A stretch of 64,000 bases of DNA, taken from assembly GCF_037038585.1 (NCBI RefSeq), contig NC_092541.1:1857445-1921444 (forward strand), given 5' to 3'. Shown piece after piece: positions 12,468 through 35,632 of the stretch. A program made the position numbers and the translations under genes. The notes under the pieces were generated by a model that made no database searches, was not told the DNA's origin, and saw only the letters and a list, made by a program, of their open reading frames with translations. The stretch is from Patagioenas fasciata (taxonomy: Eukaryota > Chordata > Aves > Columbiformes > Columbidae). Numbering within the stretch: position 1 is the stretch's first letter; each line of letters opens with the position of its first letter.

Positions 12468-13202
12468 ATGGGCGAGTGGGGCTTCTTGAGCTCGCTGCTG
12501 GACGCGGTGCAGGAGCACTCGCCCATGGTGGGGCGCTTCTGGCTGGTGGTGATGCTCCTGTTCCGCATCCTGGTCCTGGCCACCGTGGGCAGCGACGTCT
12601 TCGAGGACGAGCAGGAGGAATTTGTCTGCAACACCCAGCAGCCGGGCTGCAAACCCGTCTGCTACGACGCCGCCTTCCCCATCTCCCACTACCGCTTCCT
12701 CGTCTTCCACGTCGTCGTGCTCTCGGCTCCCGCCGCTCTCTTCGTCATCTTCGCCGTGCACCAGGCGGCCAAACCAGAGCATGGGGGAGCCCAGGGCCAG
12801 CGCGCCCGCCGCCTCCAGCCCTTCTACGTGGGCAGCGTGGTGGCGCGCATCGCGGCCGAGCTGGGCTTCTTGCTGGGGCAGGCGCTGCTCTACGGTTTCA
12901 GGGTGCAGCCGCTCTTCGTGTGCCGCCGCCGGCCCTGCCCGCACCGCGTCGACTGCTTCGTTTCCCGCCCCACCGAGAAAACCGTCTTCATCCACTTCTA
13001 CTTCGTGGTGGGGCTGGTGTCGGCGCTGCTCAGCCTGGCCGAGCTCGCCCACCTCCTGCGCAAGGGTCCCCCCGCGGCGCGGGGCGCCGGGTGCTGCCAC
13101 CGCCCGCGGGAGCGGGGACCGGCCCCGGGGCAGCCGGCGGGGGCGGCGGAGGAGCCGTGTCACCCCAAGGCCACCCCAGCGCGGGGGGACCTGACGGTGT
13201 AG
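12468..13202 (+). CDS. GJD3: Gap junction protein delta 3 (connexin 31.9-like)
   Basis: Plasma-membrane connexin, six of which form a hemichannel that docks into an intercellular gap-junction channel. The 244-aa protein begins MGEWGFLSSLLDAVQ, the usual connexin N-terminal helix. It has four hydrophobic segments (about residues 20-40, 75-95, 120-145 and 180-200). Extracellular loop 1 has the C-x6-C-x3-C pattern (CNTQQPGCKPVC) and loop 2 has C-x4-C-x5-C (CRRRPCPHRVDC), followed by the SRPTEKTVF signature. The C-terminus DLTV resembles the mammalian DLAI end, which binds ZO-1 PDZ domains. A single coding exon and the site between RARA and TOP2A agree with GJD3. The cytoplasmic loop and tail are shorter than in human. 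Confidence 0.95.
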   Translation: MGEWGFLSSLLDAVQEHSPMVGRFWLVVMLLFRILVLATVGSDVFEDEQEEFVCNTQQPGCKPVCYDAAFPISHYRFLVFHVVVLSAPAALFVIFAVHQAAKPEHGGAQGQRARRLQPFYVGSVVARIAAELGFLLGQALLYGFRVQPLFVCRRRPCPHRVDCFVSRPTEKTVFIHFYFVVGLVSALLSLAELAHLLRKGPPAARGAGCCHRPRERGPAPGQPAGAAEEPCHPKATPARGDLTV

Positions 13203-13665
13203 CCATGGCCGCAGCGAGCTGTGGCCGTTGTCACCGCGCGGTGCCGCGGTTCCTGCTGTGGGCGGCGGATGGGCCTCACCCGCGGCTGCTGGAAAAACAA
13301 CACAGACAAACGGAAAACAAGCAGGGCCCATCCCTGACCCCGCGCTGTCCCCACAGCCAGCACGGGGGGGACACAGCTGCTCCCAGACCCGGGGGTGCCA
13401 CCAATTCATCAGGGCTCTGGCACAGGGGGATGCGGCCATAGCATCCAGGCTGGGGAGGGCAGAGCTTTGTGGGTGCTGGGGGGAACCCCAACCCAGCCTT
13501 TGGGGATGGTAGAGACAGCGACAACACATGGGGGGGGGTCTCGGGTGCCTCCCTGCAGCAAAGCCCCCCCCCCCATGCCTTGAGGTGCCCCCCGGGTGTC
13601 CCCACAGCAAGAACGAGCCGGGCGCTAGAATAAATAAACTTTATTCTGGAGCCAGCCCCCCCATC
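13203..13665 (+). other. GJD3: GJD3 3'UTR and poly(A) signals
   Basis: Two overlapping AATAAA hexamers at 13629-13634 and 13633-13638 end a 3'UTR of about 450 nt. The hexamer for the opposite-strand gene RARA begins only two bases further on. I see no other coding sequence in the interval. Confidence 0.75.
13640..13645 (-). terminator. RARA: RARA poly(A) signal
   Basis: TTTATT on the + strand, so AATAAA for the - strand gene RARA. It is the only such hexamer that I find between here and the RARA stop at 14347, giving a 3'UTR of about 720 nt. That UTR contains an AU-rich stretch at about 13.97-14.02 kb (repeated ATTTATAG). Confidence 0.7.
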
Positions 13666-14346
13666 CCCCCGTCCCCCCCGTGCCCGCCGGGCCGGGCCCC
13701 CCCAAACCCCCTTCCTGCAGGCGCGAGGCCGGGGCCGAAATCACCGCGCGTCCCCGCAGCCCCGGCGGGGGGGGCCAGGGCAGGGCCCCCAGCGCCCCCC
13801 GACTCTAAAACCACTAAAATCTCAACAACAACAAAAAAATTTAATAATAATAAATCGTGTGCCCCCCCCATTCCCGCCCCTCCCTCCACGCCCTCCCCCC
13901 CGGCAGCACCACCGTGCCCCCTCCACCTGCACAGGCCTAAAAACCCCTCCAAACTTTTACAAAGGTTTTAAAACGTATTTATAGATATTTATAGATATTT
14001 ATATATATATACTTTGCTTTCTTTCTCTTTTAAATGACTCTGCTCCCTCGGCGTGCGGGGTCTGGCCGGGTCCTCCCGGTCGGGGGGGGGTTGGCTCGGT
14101 GGTCGCGATCCCGTGTGTGCTGGTGCTGGTGGGGCCGGGGGGGTCCCCACGGCCGAGGCCGCCGCGCCCCTGAAATGTGACTCAACCAACGCACTTCGCC
14201 CGGGGCTGCGGGGGGTCCGGGGGTTCCCCACGGGGGGGTCCTGGGGCTGCGCCGGCGAGGAGTCCGCCCCGGGGGGGGAGCTGGGGCGCAGGGTGTCCCC
14301 CCCACCCCGTGTGCCGGGCTGTGTCCTGGTGCACGCCGGGCGCGGG

Positions 14347-27350
<13,004 letters not shown>

Positions 27351-30059
27351 GGCGGGGTCTCCGGCGCAGGGCGGGGATCTCAGGCGCGGGGTGCGGGGGC
27401 CGAGCAGAGCATGGGGCACCCCCGGTGACCCGCTGCCCGGCGGTTGTCCTCGCTGGTGGCACTGGGTCCTGCAACGCTGCGGGGGGAGCAGAGAGTGGGG
27501 TTAGCAGAGGGGCTGGGACACCCGCTCCCCACCCTGATGTGGGATCTACCCGTGCCTCAGTTTCCCCGGACACCCCGCCGGGGGCTGCATCCCCTCCCGG
27601 CCCCAGGAGGGCGCAGCCGGCCGGGCCCAGCGCTCCCCACCAGCTTCACAACAATCCCCAGATTAACAACACCACGGCCAGCGGGGCCGGCAGGCGCAGG
27701 TCACTAATCCCGGCTTAGTGGGCAGGGGACAGGGGGACAGCGTGGGGACACTGCAGCCCCACAGTGTACAGGACACCCCCTTGGGCCGGGAGCCACACGA
27801 TGGCCCTAAACGTGCTCCCCAAGCCCGGCCCGGGAGCAGGGGCGCACAGGGCACCCCGGGGGGGCAGCAGCCTCTGCCCAGCCCAGGGGACTGCGAGGCA
27901 GCCAGGGAGGGGACAGGCACGCTGAGGTCCCCTGAGGACAGTGGCTCCGCTCCAGCCCGGCTCTGCCGTCACGGCCGCGCTGCCCCGCCAGCTTCGCTCC
28001 TCCCACACCTGCACCGAGCCGGAGGGGACTCAACCGGGGCAAGAAGGGGCTCAACCCCCCCCAGGACCCGCACCCGGGGGCTCAGCCTGGCACAGGCTCG
28101 GGCTCTGCCCATTGCGGCGCAGCCCCCGCGCTGTGCCGTGTGCCGGACCGTGCCGGCAGCTCCCACGCCAGCCCAGTGGGGCACGGACCCCACGGCCCAA
28201 GCCAGGGCGGGGGGCAGCGGTGGGAAGGGGGGCACGAGGCTTTCACAATCCCAGGCTGGCTGTTTATTTAAGCGCTGGCGCGGGGCCCGGCGGGGGCTGT
28301 TTATTTGCCGAGAGTGCTGGCTCCCGGCCCCGCGGAGGCGGAAAAGGATCCAGAGGAACAAGGCTGGGCCGCCCGGCGAGGCACTGGGGAGGGGCCGGGA
28401 TGGGCACGGCCCTGCCTGCCCCCCCCAGCACACAGCTGGGTGCACCCGCTGCAGGCAGGACCCCCATCCTCCCAGCTCACACCGGCACCCACAGCCCCGG
28501 CGCTGCCCCCCACCCGTGGGGACCCGCTGGAGCGCCCATGGGGAAACCCACGGTCCAGCCGGGCACCCAAGGGTGGCTGGGGGTGGGTCACAGGGTGCCC
28601 TGCCGGGCACTGCAGCGTGTGCCGGATTCCCATGGGCACCGCCAGGGCACGGTGCCGGCTGCCGGGTCAGCATCTGCGTGGCACAGGGGCCACGGCTCAG
28701 CCCCAGCGAGGGGACAGCCCTTGCTTGGGGTCTCCACATTGTGTCACAGGGTCCCTGGCCCCCCGGTGCTGCCCGTGGCCCCCCAGCTACGCCATGGCCC
28801 CCGAGCCATGCCGGCCGGGGGGGGCAGCGGGGAGGGAGGCGCGGGAGGAACCGTTTATGTTTGCCGGTGCCAAGTGCTCCCCGGGCACCACGCCAGCCGT
28901 GCCGGGGCCCAGTTACTCAACCCCCTCTTGCCCCTACCCCAGCAAGGCCAGCACGGCCATCACACACCCCTGTCCCCAGCGGGTGGCTGCCAGCCCCCCC
29001 AGCACCTTCCCAATGTTCCCATGGGACCAGCGGCAGCCAAGAGGGGCAGGGAGTCCAGCTGGCCCCACTCCTGTGGGTCTCCCTGGGTAGAAGGATCTGC
29101 ACCCCTAAGAGCCCCCATGGGCCCCCTGTGCCAGCACAGCCCCCCACACACTGCTGCTCTGCAACCAGGGGGTCCTGAGTGTCCCCAACGGGGGTCCTGG
29201 CCAAGCCCTGCTCCCCCAGCACCCCAGCCTGGGGCCGCGGGCCTGCGCTCGCCCTCCCTGACGCCTTTTCCTCCAGTCCCCGGCAGGAGCTGGACGGGGC
29301 CCGGAGCTTCCTGGAATCCAGCGCCTGGCTCCAGCCCCGTGGAACACACGGCCGTGGGGCCCGCGCCAAATCCCAGCCACGAGGAACCTCCCGCCCAAGC
29401 CGGGGGCGGCCCCCGGGAGCGGACGGATGGACGGATGGACGCACAGACTGGAGCCATTCCCAGGGCTGGGGGGACCACGGCTGCCCGAGCCACCCGCCAC
29501 CCCGAACCGGGGTACAAAGCCCACCCCACACACTCAGGTCAGGCAGCATTGACACAACACCCCCAAGAGACCCCTTCTGAAAATGCAGCCCCCAGCCATA
29601 ACCACAGAGCGCATCCTGCACCTGGCAGGGCCAACACCAACCGCAGAGCGACAGCGGTCACACCGGGACGGCAGCACCGCGACACCCACCTCCCCCGCGA
29701 CCGCCACCGGCGCTGCCCGCCGAAGGGGACAGGCAGCCCCCCCAAACACCCCACGGGCACCCTGAACCCCCCCGGCACAGGCAGCACCCCCAGTGCCCAC
29801 GTCACACCACCAAACGCAGCCGCGCTTCCTGCCAGGGCACACGGCGATGGCAGCGCCAGCGCCCGGATGTGACACGCCGGTGAGCGGGGGCACCGCCCTG
29901 TTCCCCCCTTGGCACCGCGGGGACAAGCAGGGCCGGGGGTGCCTGGCGGGGCGGCGAGGAGTGACCGAGCCCTTCCTGTCATGCCTGCGGGCACCGCGCT
30001 CCTGGCCGCAGCTTCCCCTCGCCACTCTCGATTCCTGGGGGGGGACAGGTTTCAGTTCA

Positions 30060-30400
30060 GCCCCAGCCCCGCTGCCACGCTCCCCTGTCACCCCAGACCC
30101 TGCCACCGCGCTCCCCTGCCACCCCAGACCCTGGCACCGCGCTCCCCTGCCACCCCAGACCCTGGCACCGCGCTCGCCTGCCTTGGTGCCACTGCCACCC
30201 TGAACCCTATCACCATGCTCCCCTGCCACCCTGAACCCCGTCACCATGCTCCCCTGCCACCCTGAACCCTATCACCATGCTCCCCTGCCACCCTGAACCC
30301 CGTCACCATGCTCCCCTGCCACCCTGAACCCCGTCACCATGCTCCCCTGCCACTCTGAACCCTGTCACCATGCTCCCCTGCCACCCCAGACCCTGTCACC
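30060..30400. repeat. 31-bp minisatellite in RARA intron 1
   Basis: Roughly ten tandem units of the type CTCCCCTGCCACCCTGAACC followed by CCGTCACCATG, with a first sub-block using CCCAGACCCTG. It is non-coding. Confidence 0.85.
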
Positions 30401-33400
30401 CCAATCTCCTGCCCTGGCACAGCTGCCACCCCAGACCCCACCACCCCCGCCTCCTGCCAGCCCACTCCGCTCCCCAAATCCTGCAGGAGCGGCTGCCGCC
30501 CCACGTCCCCCATCCTCAGCGGGACAGGCCCCAGGGTCACCCCTGGCGTCCGGCCGTCCCCATGGGCAGAGCGGGGTGTGCTGTGTCCCGGGGGGGAGCA
30601 GGGTGGCCCCGCTCGGCTGGCAGCCTCCCGGGCAGGGCAGGAAGCGCCCGTGGAGCCGCGGTGCGGTCGCAGCCTGCGGTTTCCTCGCTGCTGTCAGCAC
30701 CCAGCCCGGGGTGGCCTCACACGCGAGGCCAAGAACCCGGCCACCCCTGGCACCCCCGGCTGAGCCAGCGTCACACCGGGGGCACGAGGTGCCCCTCATC
30801 AGAGCCGCTAAGCGAGACCCCCCCCTCTCCTCCCCGTATCCCCAAAGCCTCCCGGCCGTGAGTCACCGTCACGTTTCTCACGTCCCCAGGCAGGCGTGAA
30901 TCATGGCCCAGCCCGGCGGCAGGGCCGGAGCCGGCGGCACACGCGGTGTGCGCCAGAGCCGAGCCTGTCCGCAGCTCCCGCTCAGGGGGATCGGGGGTTT
31001 GCTGCGGACCCCAGGACTCACAAGCTACTCCCACAAGCCAGCAAGTGCACCCAGGGGTTTGCTCAGCCCCAGTGCCAGCGATCCACGCCAGGCCACCCCG
31101 GCTCCCACCAGTACGGACACAGGGTCAGGGACCCCACGTGGGACAGCGTCCTCGCTGCTGGGGATGGCGTCTGTGCCGGTCGCCCCACTCTGCGGGGCAC
31201 ACGGGCACCCCAGGGAGTGACTGCCAGCCCCGTGGCGTGGGTCCCCGCTCCAGCGCCCCCCACGTCCCTCTGCCGGGTGGGAGCCACAAACTGAAATTCC
31301 ACCTGTCGCGGCCAGGCCAGCTCCAGTTACGCGGGGAACGCGCCGCTCCGGTTACACCTCCCGCACCCGCCGCCAGACGCGCCATTCTTCTGCGGGAACA
31401 GGTGCCCCGGCCCCCGCCACGGCCCCCCGGGCGGGCACGGCTGTGCCACGCTGCCACCGGCACTGCCCCGGCCCCGTGGGTGCCGGCTCACTGGATATGG
31501 AAGGAGCCGGCCAGCTCGGCTCAGCCACAAACACCCAGCGGTGCCCGGGCCAGCCCGGCACCGCAGGACGGCCCCGCAGCACCGTGGGGACAACACCCCC
31601 GCACTGCCCGCCCATGGAGGGGGGGACCAGCCCGGCCCCCACCCGCAGTGGGATGAACCCAGGGTGCTGCTTTGGGGTGGGATCGTGGTCCCGCGGTGCC
31701 CTGTCCCAGTTCCCCCGGACTCCCGGGAAGCAGCGCGGCAGCCGCTCGCGGCAGCCCCGGTTGTTTTTAGCCCTGGATGCGGCGCGCAGCCGGCGCCCTG
31801 GGAACGGCGTGCCGGGAACAGCGCGGCCCCAGACAGCCCTTTCTGGCTCGGCGACAGCCGGCAGACAAGTGCAGCTGGCTGCGCCGCCGGCCGCGGCACG
31901 GGGCCGCTCGGGACACGGCGCCCGCGGCTGGCGTGGGTGGACCCGGCGGGCAGGCGGCCGCGCGACACCTCCGGACACCGGGATTTGGTGGCACCGTGCC
32001 CTCGGCTTGGGCAGGCTCCCGGGGGCCGGGATCAGGCCAGGTTGGGATCTGCCGTACCTGGGGGAGCCAAACCGCCCTTGGCCGCGGGCGCTGCAGGAGG
32101 GCGTGCAGATGCGCGGCAGTGCCATGTCCCCCCGCCACGGCCTCGCAGCTGTGGCGCAGCCGGGAACGGCGGAGGCCGAGGCGGGCGCACGCGGCCCCTC
32201 GCCGGGCCCTGCCACGAGCCACCCCCCGCTAAGCCGCCTCCAGCCGCAGGGAGATTAACCCATTTTCCGTAATCAGCACATGTGTCACCGCAGATATGAT
32301 CGCAGCCCCCCCCACGCCTGCCAGCACCGCAGCCCATCCCCCACCCCGAGCTGGCACTGCCACGGGGGGCCCTGGCACAGGGGTGCCCCATGGCGTGGGG
32401 CACATGTGGGTGCTGGGGGTCCCTGGGCATGTGCTGCAAGGGCCCCATAGCTCTGCCAGCCGAGGGCCCCCCCGAAGCTTCACAGCAGCACCCCAAAAAG
32501 ATTCAGGGGACCCCAGAGCCCAGCCAACCCCAGGCTGGCAGCGCTGGCACCGGCGCGGGGCTGTTCCCAGGGCACACTCTGCCCACGGCCGGCGCAGTCG
32601 AGTGTGGCACGTCGACACGCCAGAGCCTCCTGGTTATAAATAGAGCCGGAGCCGCGGAGCTGGTGAATCCCAGCGCCGCAGGGCAGGCGGCGGCACGGGG
32701 CCCTCCCCAGGCTCCGCAGCCGTGACGCCGCTGCCGGCACGGAGACCGAGCGCTGGGGACACGGCAGGTGTGCAAGGACAGCCGAGCAAAGCCGGGCATC
32801 CCGGCCGGGACACGGCACCCGCGGGCAGCGCCGGATGGGGAGCAGGGCCCTGCCCTCCTCTGCTGGCATCACCCGTGTCACCTGGGGGGCCACAAGCCGA
32901 GCGGCAGACGAAAGGCCAGGGACTCACCGGCGTAACGGTGCGAGCACTCGTGGGGCCATGCGTGTCCCTGCGCCACAGCAAGGTCACCCCCAAGGGCAGG
33001 GCGCGGGGCCCACGGGTGACATATGGCCCGGGAGTGGCGGCCGCGGGGCCGCTAAGCCAGCGAGTCGTCACCCGCTAATCCCAGCGCGGAGGCCGGCGGT
33101 CAGGGCGCTGCACCCCGAGCCACCGGCCGGCGCTTGCCCAGCACCCCCAAGTGGGACGGCCACCCCCGCAGTGGGGAGCGCTGTGGTCACCGCGGGGCAG
33201 CCCCCGCATCCCCCCCATCACCCGCTGTGCTGCGGGATGGCCCCCACCGCCCAACGGGGTCAAAGGTCAGAGGCACAGATTTAGGGGCCGCCGCGGCTCT
33301 AGGGGTCAGGGGCTCTACACCCCGACCCCCCCAGCCTGGGGAGCTGCTGCCCGGTCCCGGGGGGGCTTCCCTCACCCACGGTGCTGCACCCGCTGGGGCA

Positions 33401-34482
33401 GCCCCCCCCTCACCCCGACTGCCAGGGGACCGCGGGGGCTCCGTCGTCCCCGGGCATCTGCTGCGGTGATGGAGGCGGCGGCCGGCGCCCCCCGCCCGGC
33501 CCCCCCGGCCCCGCCGCCGCGCCAGCGCCCTGTCAGCCGCGGAGAGCGATGGCTTCCTCCGCCCGCCGGCCAGGAAACGCCGCAGACGCCGCTCCCGCCC
33601 CCCGGACCCCGGCCCCCGCCGCCCCCGGCCCCGCTCACCCGCCGGCTGCGCCGCAGCCCCCCCGAACCCCGAAAAGGGGAAGCGGCCCCGGCCCCTGCCC
33701 CCCCATGCCCGCCCCCGCCGGGGAGCGAGGGGAACGTGGCTGCGCGCACCGGTGGCCCGGGGGGGGGCTCCGGTTCTTCCGGGGGGGCACCCCCAGCGCT
33801 GCGCTCCGCGGCGGTGCCGCGGCCCCCCCGGGGCGATGTGGAACCGCAGACCCCGCGCCGCGGGTGCCCCGAGCCCTCACCGGGGTGGGGGGGCCGCGCT
33901 GAAGCTCGGGAGCGCACGGTCAGGCGGCACCGGGAGAGGGGACCCCCAGCATCGGTAATCGGGGGGACCCTGCTCGGCCAAGGCCGGGGCGGGGGGGGGA
34001 AAAACCGTGATCTGGAACGGGGGCGGGGGGCAACGCTGCCCCTCCGGGGCTCACGGCAGCCTCAGGCGGGCGGGGGCCCTCGCCCCCCCCGCAGGAAGCC
34101 CACTACCGAGACGGAGCGAGGGGGATCTCCGGGATTCCCCGGTTACCGGAGGGGGATCCCCAGCGCCGCCTCCCGGGGGGGGGACCCACAGCCCTGGGAC
34201 CCCTGAGACGCCTCTACCAGGGCAGGACCCCCAGCAGCCCCTCCCGGGGCGGGGACACCCCGGCCAACCGGGGGTGGGGTAGTCCCGGGAACACATCTGG
34301 ACGGCACCGACCACCCTCCCCCGGTCCCAGCACCCCCGCGAACGCGGCGACCGCCCCCCCCCGCCCACCGGCACAACGCGCTGGGTCCCGCCGCAGCGGC
34401 TCCCAAGCCCAGGTACCGGGGAGACGGCACCGGAGCCACACCAAGAGCCTCCCTCCCCACCAGCGGGGGGCCCACTCGTTAC

Positions 34483-34740
34483 CTGATCACGGAAGCTCCG
34501 CACCGAGATCCTCAAACCGGGGAAGCTCCCGGTGGCGGTTGCATGGCGGCGGCGGCGGAGAAGCCACGGGGAGCGACCCGGTGTAAGGCGGGGAGAACCG
34601 GGGGGAGGCTTAACGAGCGGCGGCCGCGGCCATTGCGAGTCATGTGCTCGCGGGGAAACTTTACCCGGGGCTGGGCCGGGCCGGGCGGCGACGGCGGCGG
34701 CGGCGGCGGAGGGCGGGGGGGGCGGTGAGCGAGGTGCCGC
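34483..34740 (-). other. RARA: Predicted RARA alpha1 non-coding leader exon
   Basis: CpG-dense sequence ending GTGATCAG|GTAACG (donor at 34482-34481) on the - strand, which fits a 5'UTR exon spliced to the acceptor at 27476. It lies directly downstream of a CCAAT/GC-box promoter. No in-frame extension of the receptor is expected from it, because the alpha1 ATG is in the next exon. The upstream boundary is a guess. Confidence 0.55.
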
Positions 34741-34746
34741 CCCTCC

Positions 34747-34842
34747 CGCCGGCCCCGCCCACGCCCCGCCCCGCCAGCCAATGGGGCGCCGCCTACGCGG
34801 CGCCCCATTGGCTGGCGGGGCGGGGCGTGGGCGGGGCCGGCG
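34747..34842. promoter_or_regulatory. Perfect 46-bp inverted repeat in the RARA alpha1 promoter
   Basis: Arms 34747-34792 and 34797-34842 are exact reverse complements with a 4-base spacer (CTAC). Each arm carries one CCAAT box (34778-34782 and, inverted, 34807-34811) and several GC boxes (CCCCGCCC type). It sits immediately upstream of the predicted alpha1 leader exon and is CpG-rich, so it is probably the core promoter. It could also support divergent transcription. Confidence 0.8.
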
Positions 34843-34945
34843 CTCCATTGTAACTCTTTGAAGTCTCCAGAAGGCGGAAGGGGAGAAAGTGGGTGCGCGC
34901 GCCGCGCGTAACGGGGGGGGCTCTTAAAGGGGCCGCGCAACCGCA

Positions 34946-35560
34946 GCCTCACAGGATCCCAGAACGTCAGGGGTTGAAGGGACCTGGAAAGCTCATCCAG
35001 TGCAATCCCCCCATGGAGCAGGAACACCCAGCTGAGGTTCCACAGGAAGGGGTCCAGGCGGGTTTGAATGTCTGCAGAGAAGGAGACTCCACAACCTCCC
35101 TGGGCAGCCTGGGCCAGGCTCTACCACCCTCACCATGAAGAAGTTTCTTCTCATCTCTAAGTGGAACCTCCTGTGTTCCAGTTTGCACCCATTGCCCCTT
35201 GTCCTGTCACTGGTTGTCACCGAGAAGAGCCTGGCTCCATCCTCCTGACACTGCCCCTTTCCATATTGATCCCCATGAATGAGTCCCCCCTCAGTCTCCT
35301 CTTCTCCAGCTCCAGAGCCCCAGCTCCCTCAGCCTTTCCTCACACAGGAGATGCTCCACTCCCTTCAGCATCTTGGTGGCTGCGCTGGACTCTCTGCAGC
35401 AGTTCCCTGTCCTTCTGGAACTGAGGGGCCACAACTGGACACAATATTCCAGGTGTGGTCTCCCCAGGGCAGAGCAGAGGGGCAGGAGAACCTCTCTGAC
35501 CTACTGACCACCCCCTTCTAACCCACCCCAGGTACCATTGGCTTCCTGGCCACAAGGGCC
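34946..35560 (-). mobile_element. CR1 LINE 3' portion
   Basis: Minus-strand CR1 of about 600 bp. The + strand shows the reverse complement of a CR1 3' end (CACAGGATCCCAGAACGTC..GGGTTGAAGGGACCTGGAAAG) and continues through CCTGTCACTGGTTGTCACCG, CAGCATCTTGGTGGCTGCGC and TCCAGGTGTGGTCTCCCCAG. It is 5'-truncated, with a different subfamily pattern from the other copies in the window. Confidence 0.9.
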
Positions 35561-35563
35561 CAG

Positions 35564-35632
35564 TGGGATGGGATGGGATGGGATGGGATGGGATGGGATG
35601 GGATGGGATGGGATGGGATGGGATGGGATGGG
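35564..35632. repeat. (GGGAT)n microsatellite
   Basis: About 13 perfect pentanucleotide units directly abutting the truncated 5' end of the CR1 copy. Confidence 0.95.

Noticed and set aside
11775-13610. 611-codon open frame on the - strand across GJD3
   Set aside because: It is antisense to the connexin CDS in very GC-rich DNA, where stops are rare. It has low-complexity composition and no domain, and GJD3 on the + strand explains the constraint.
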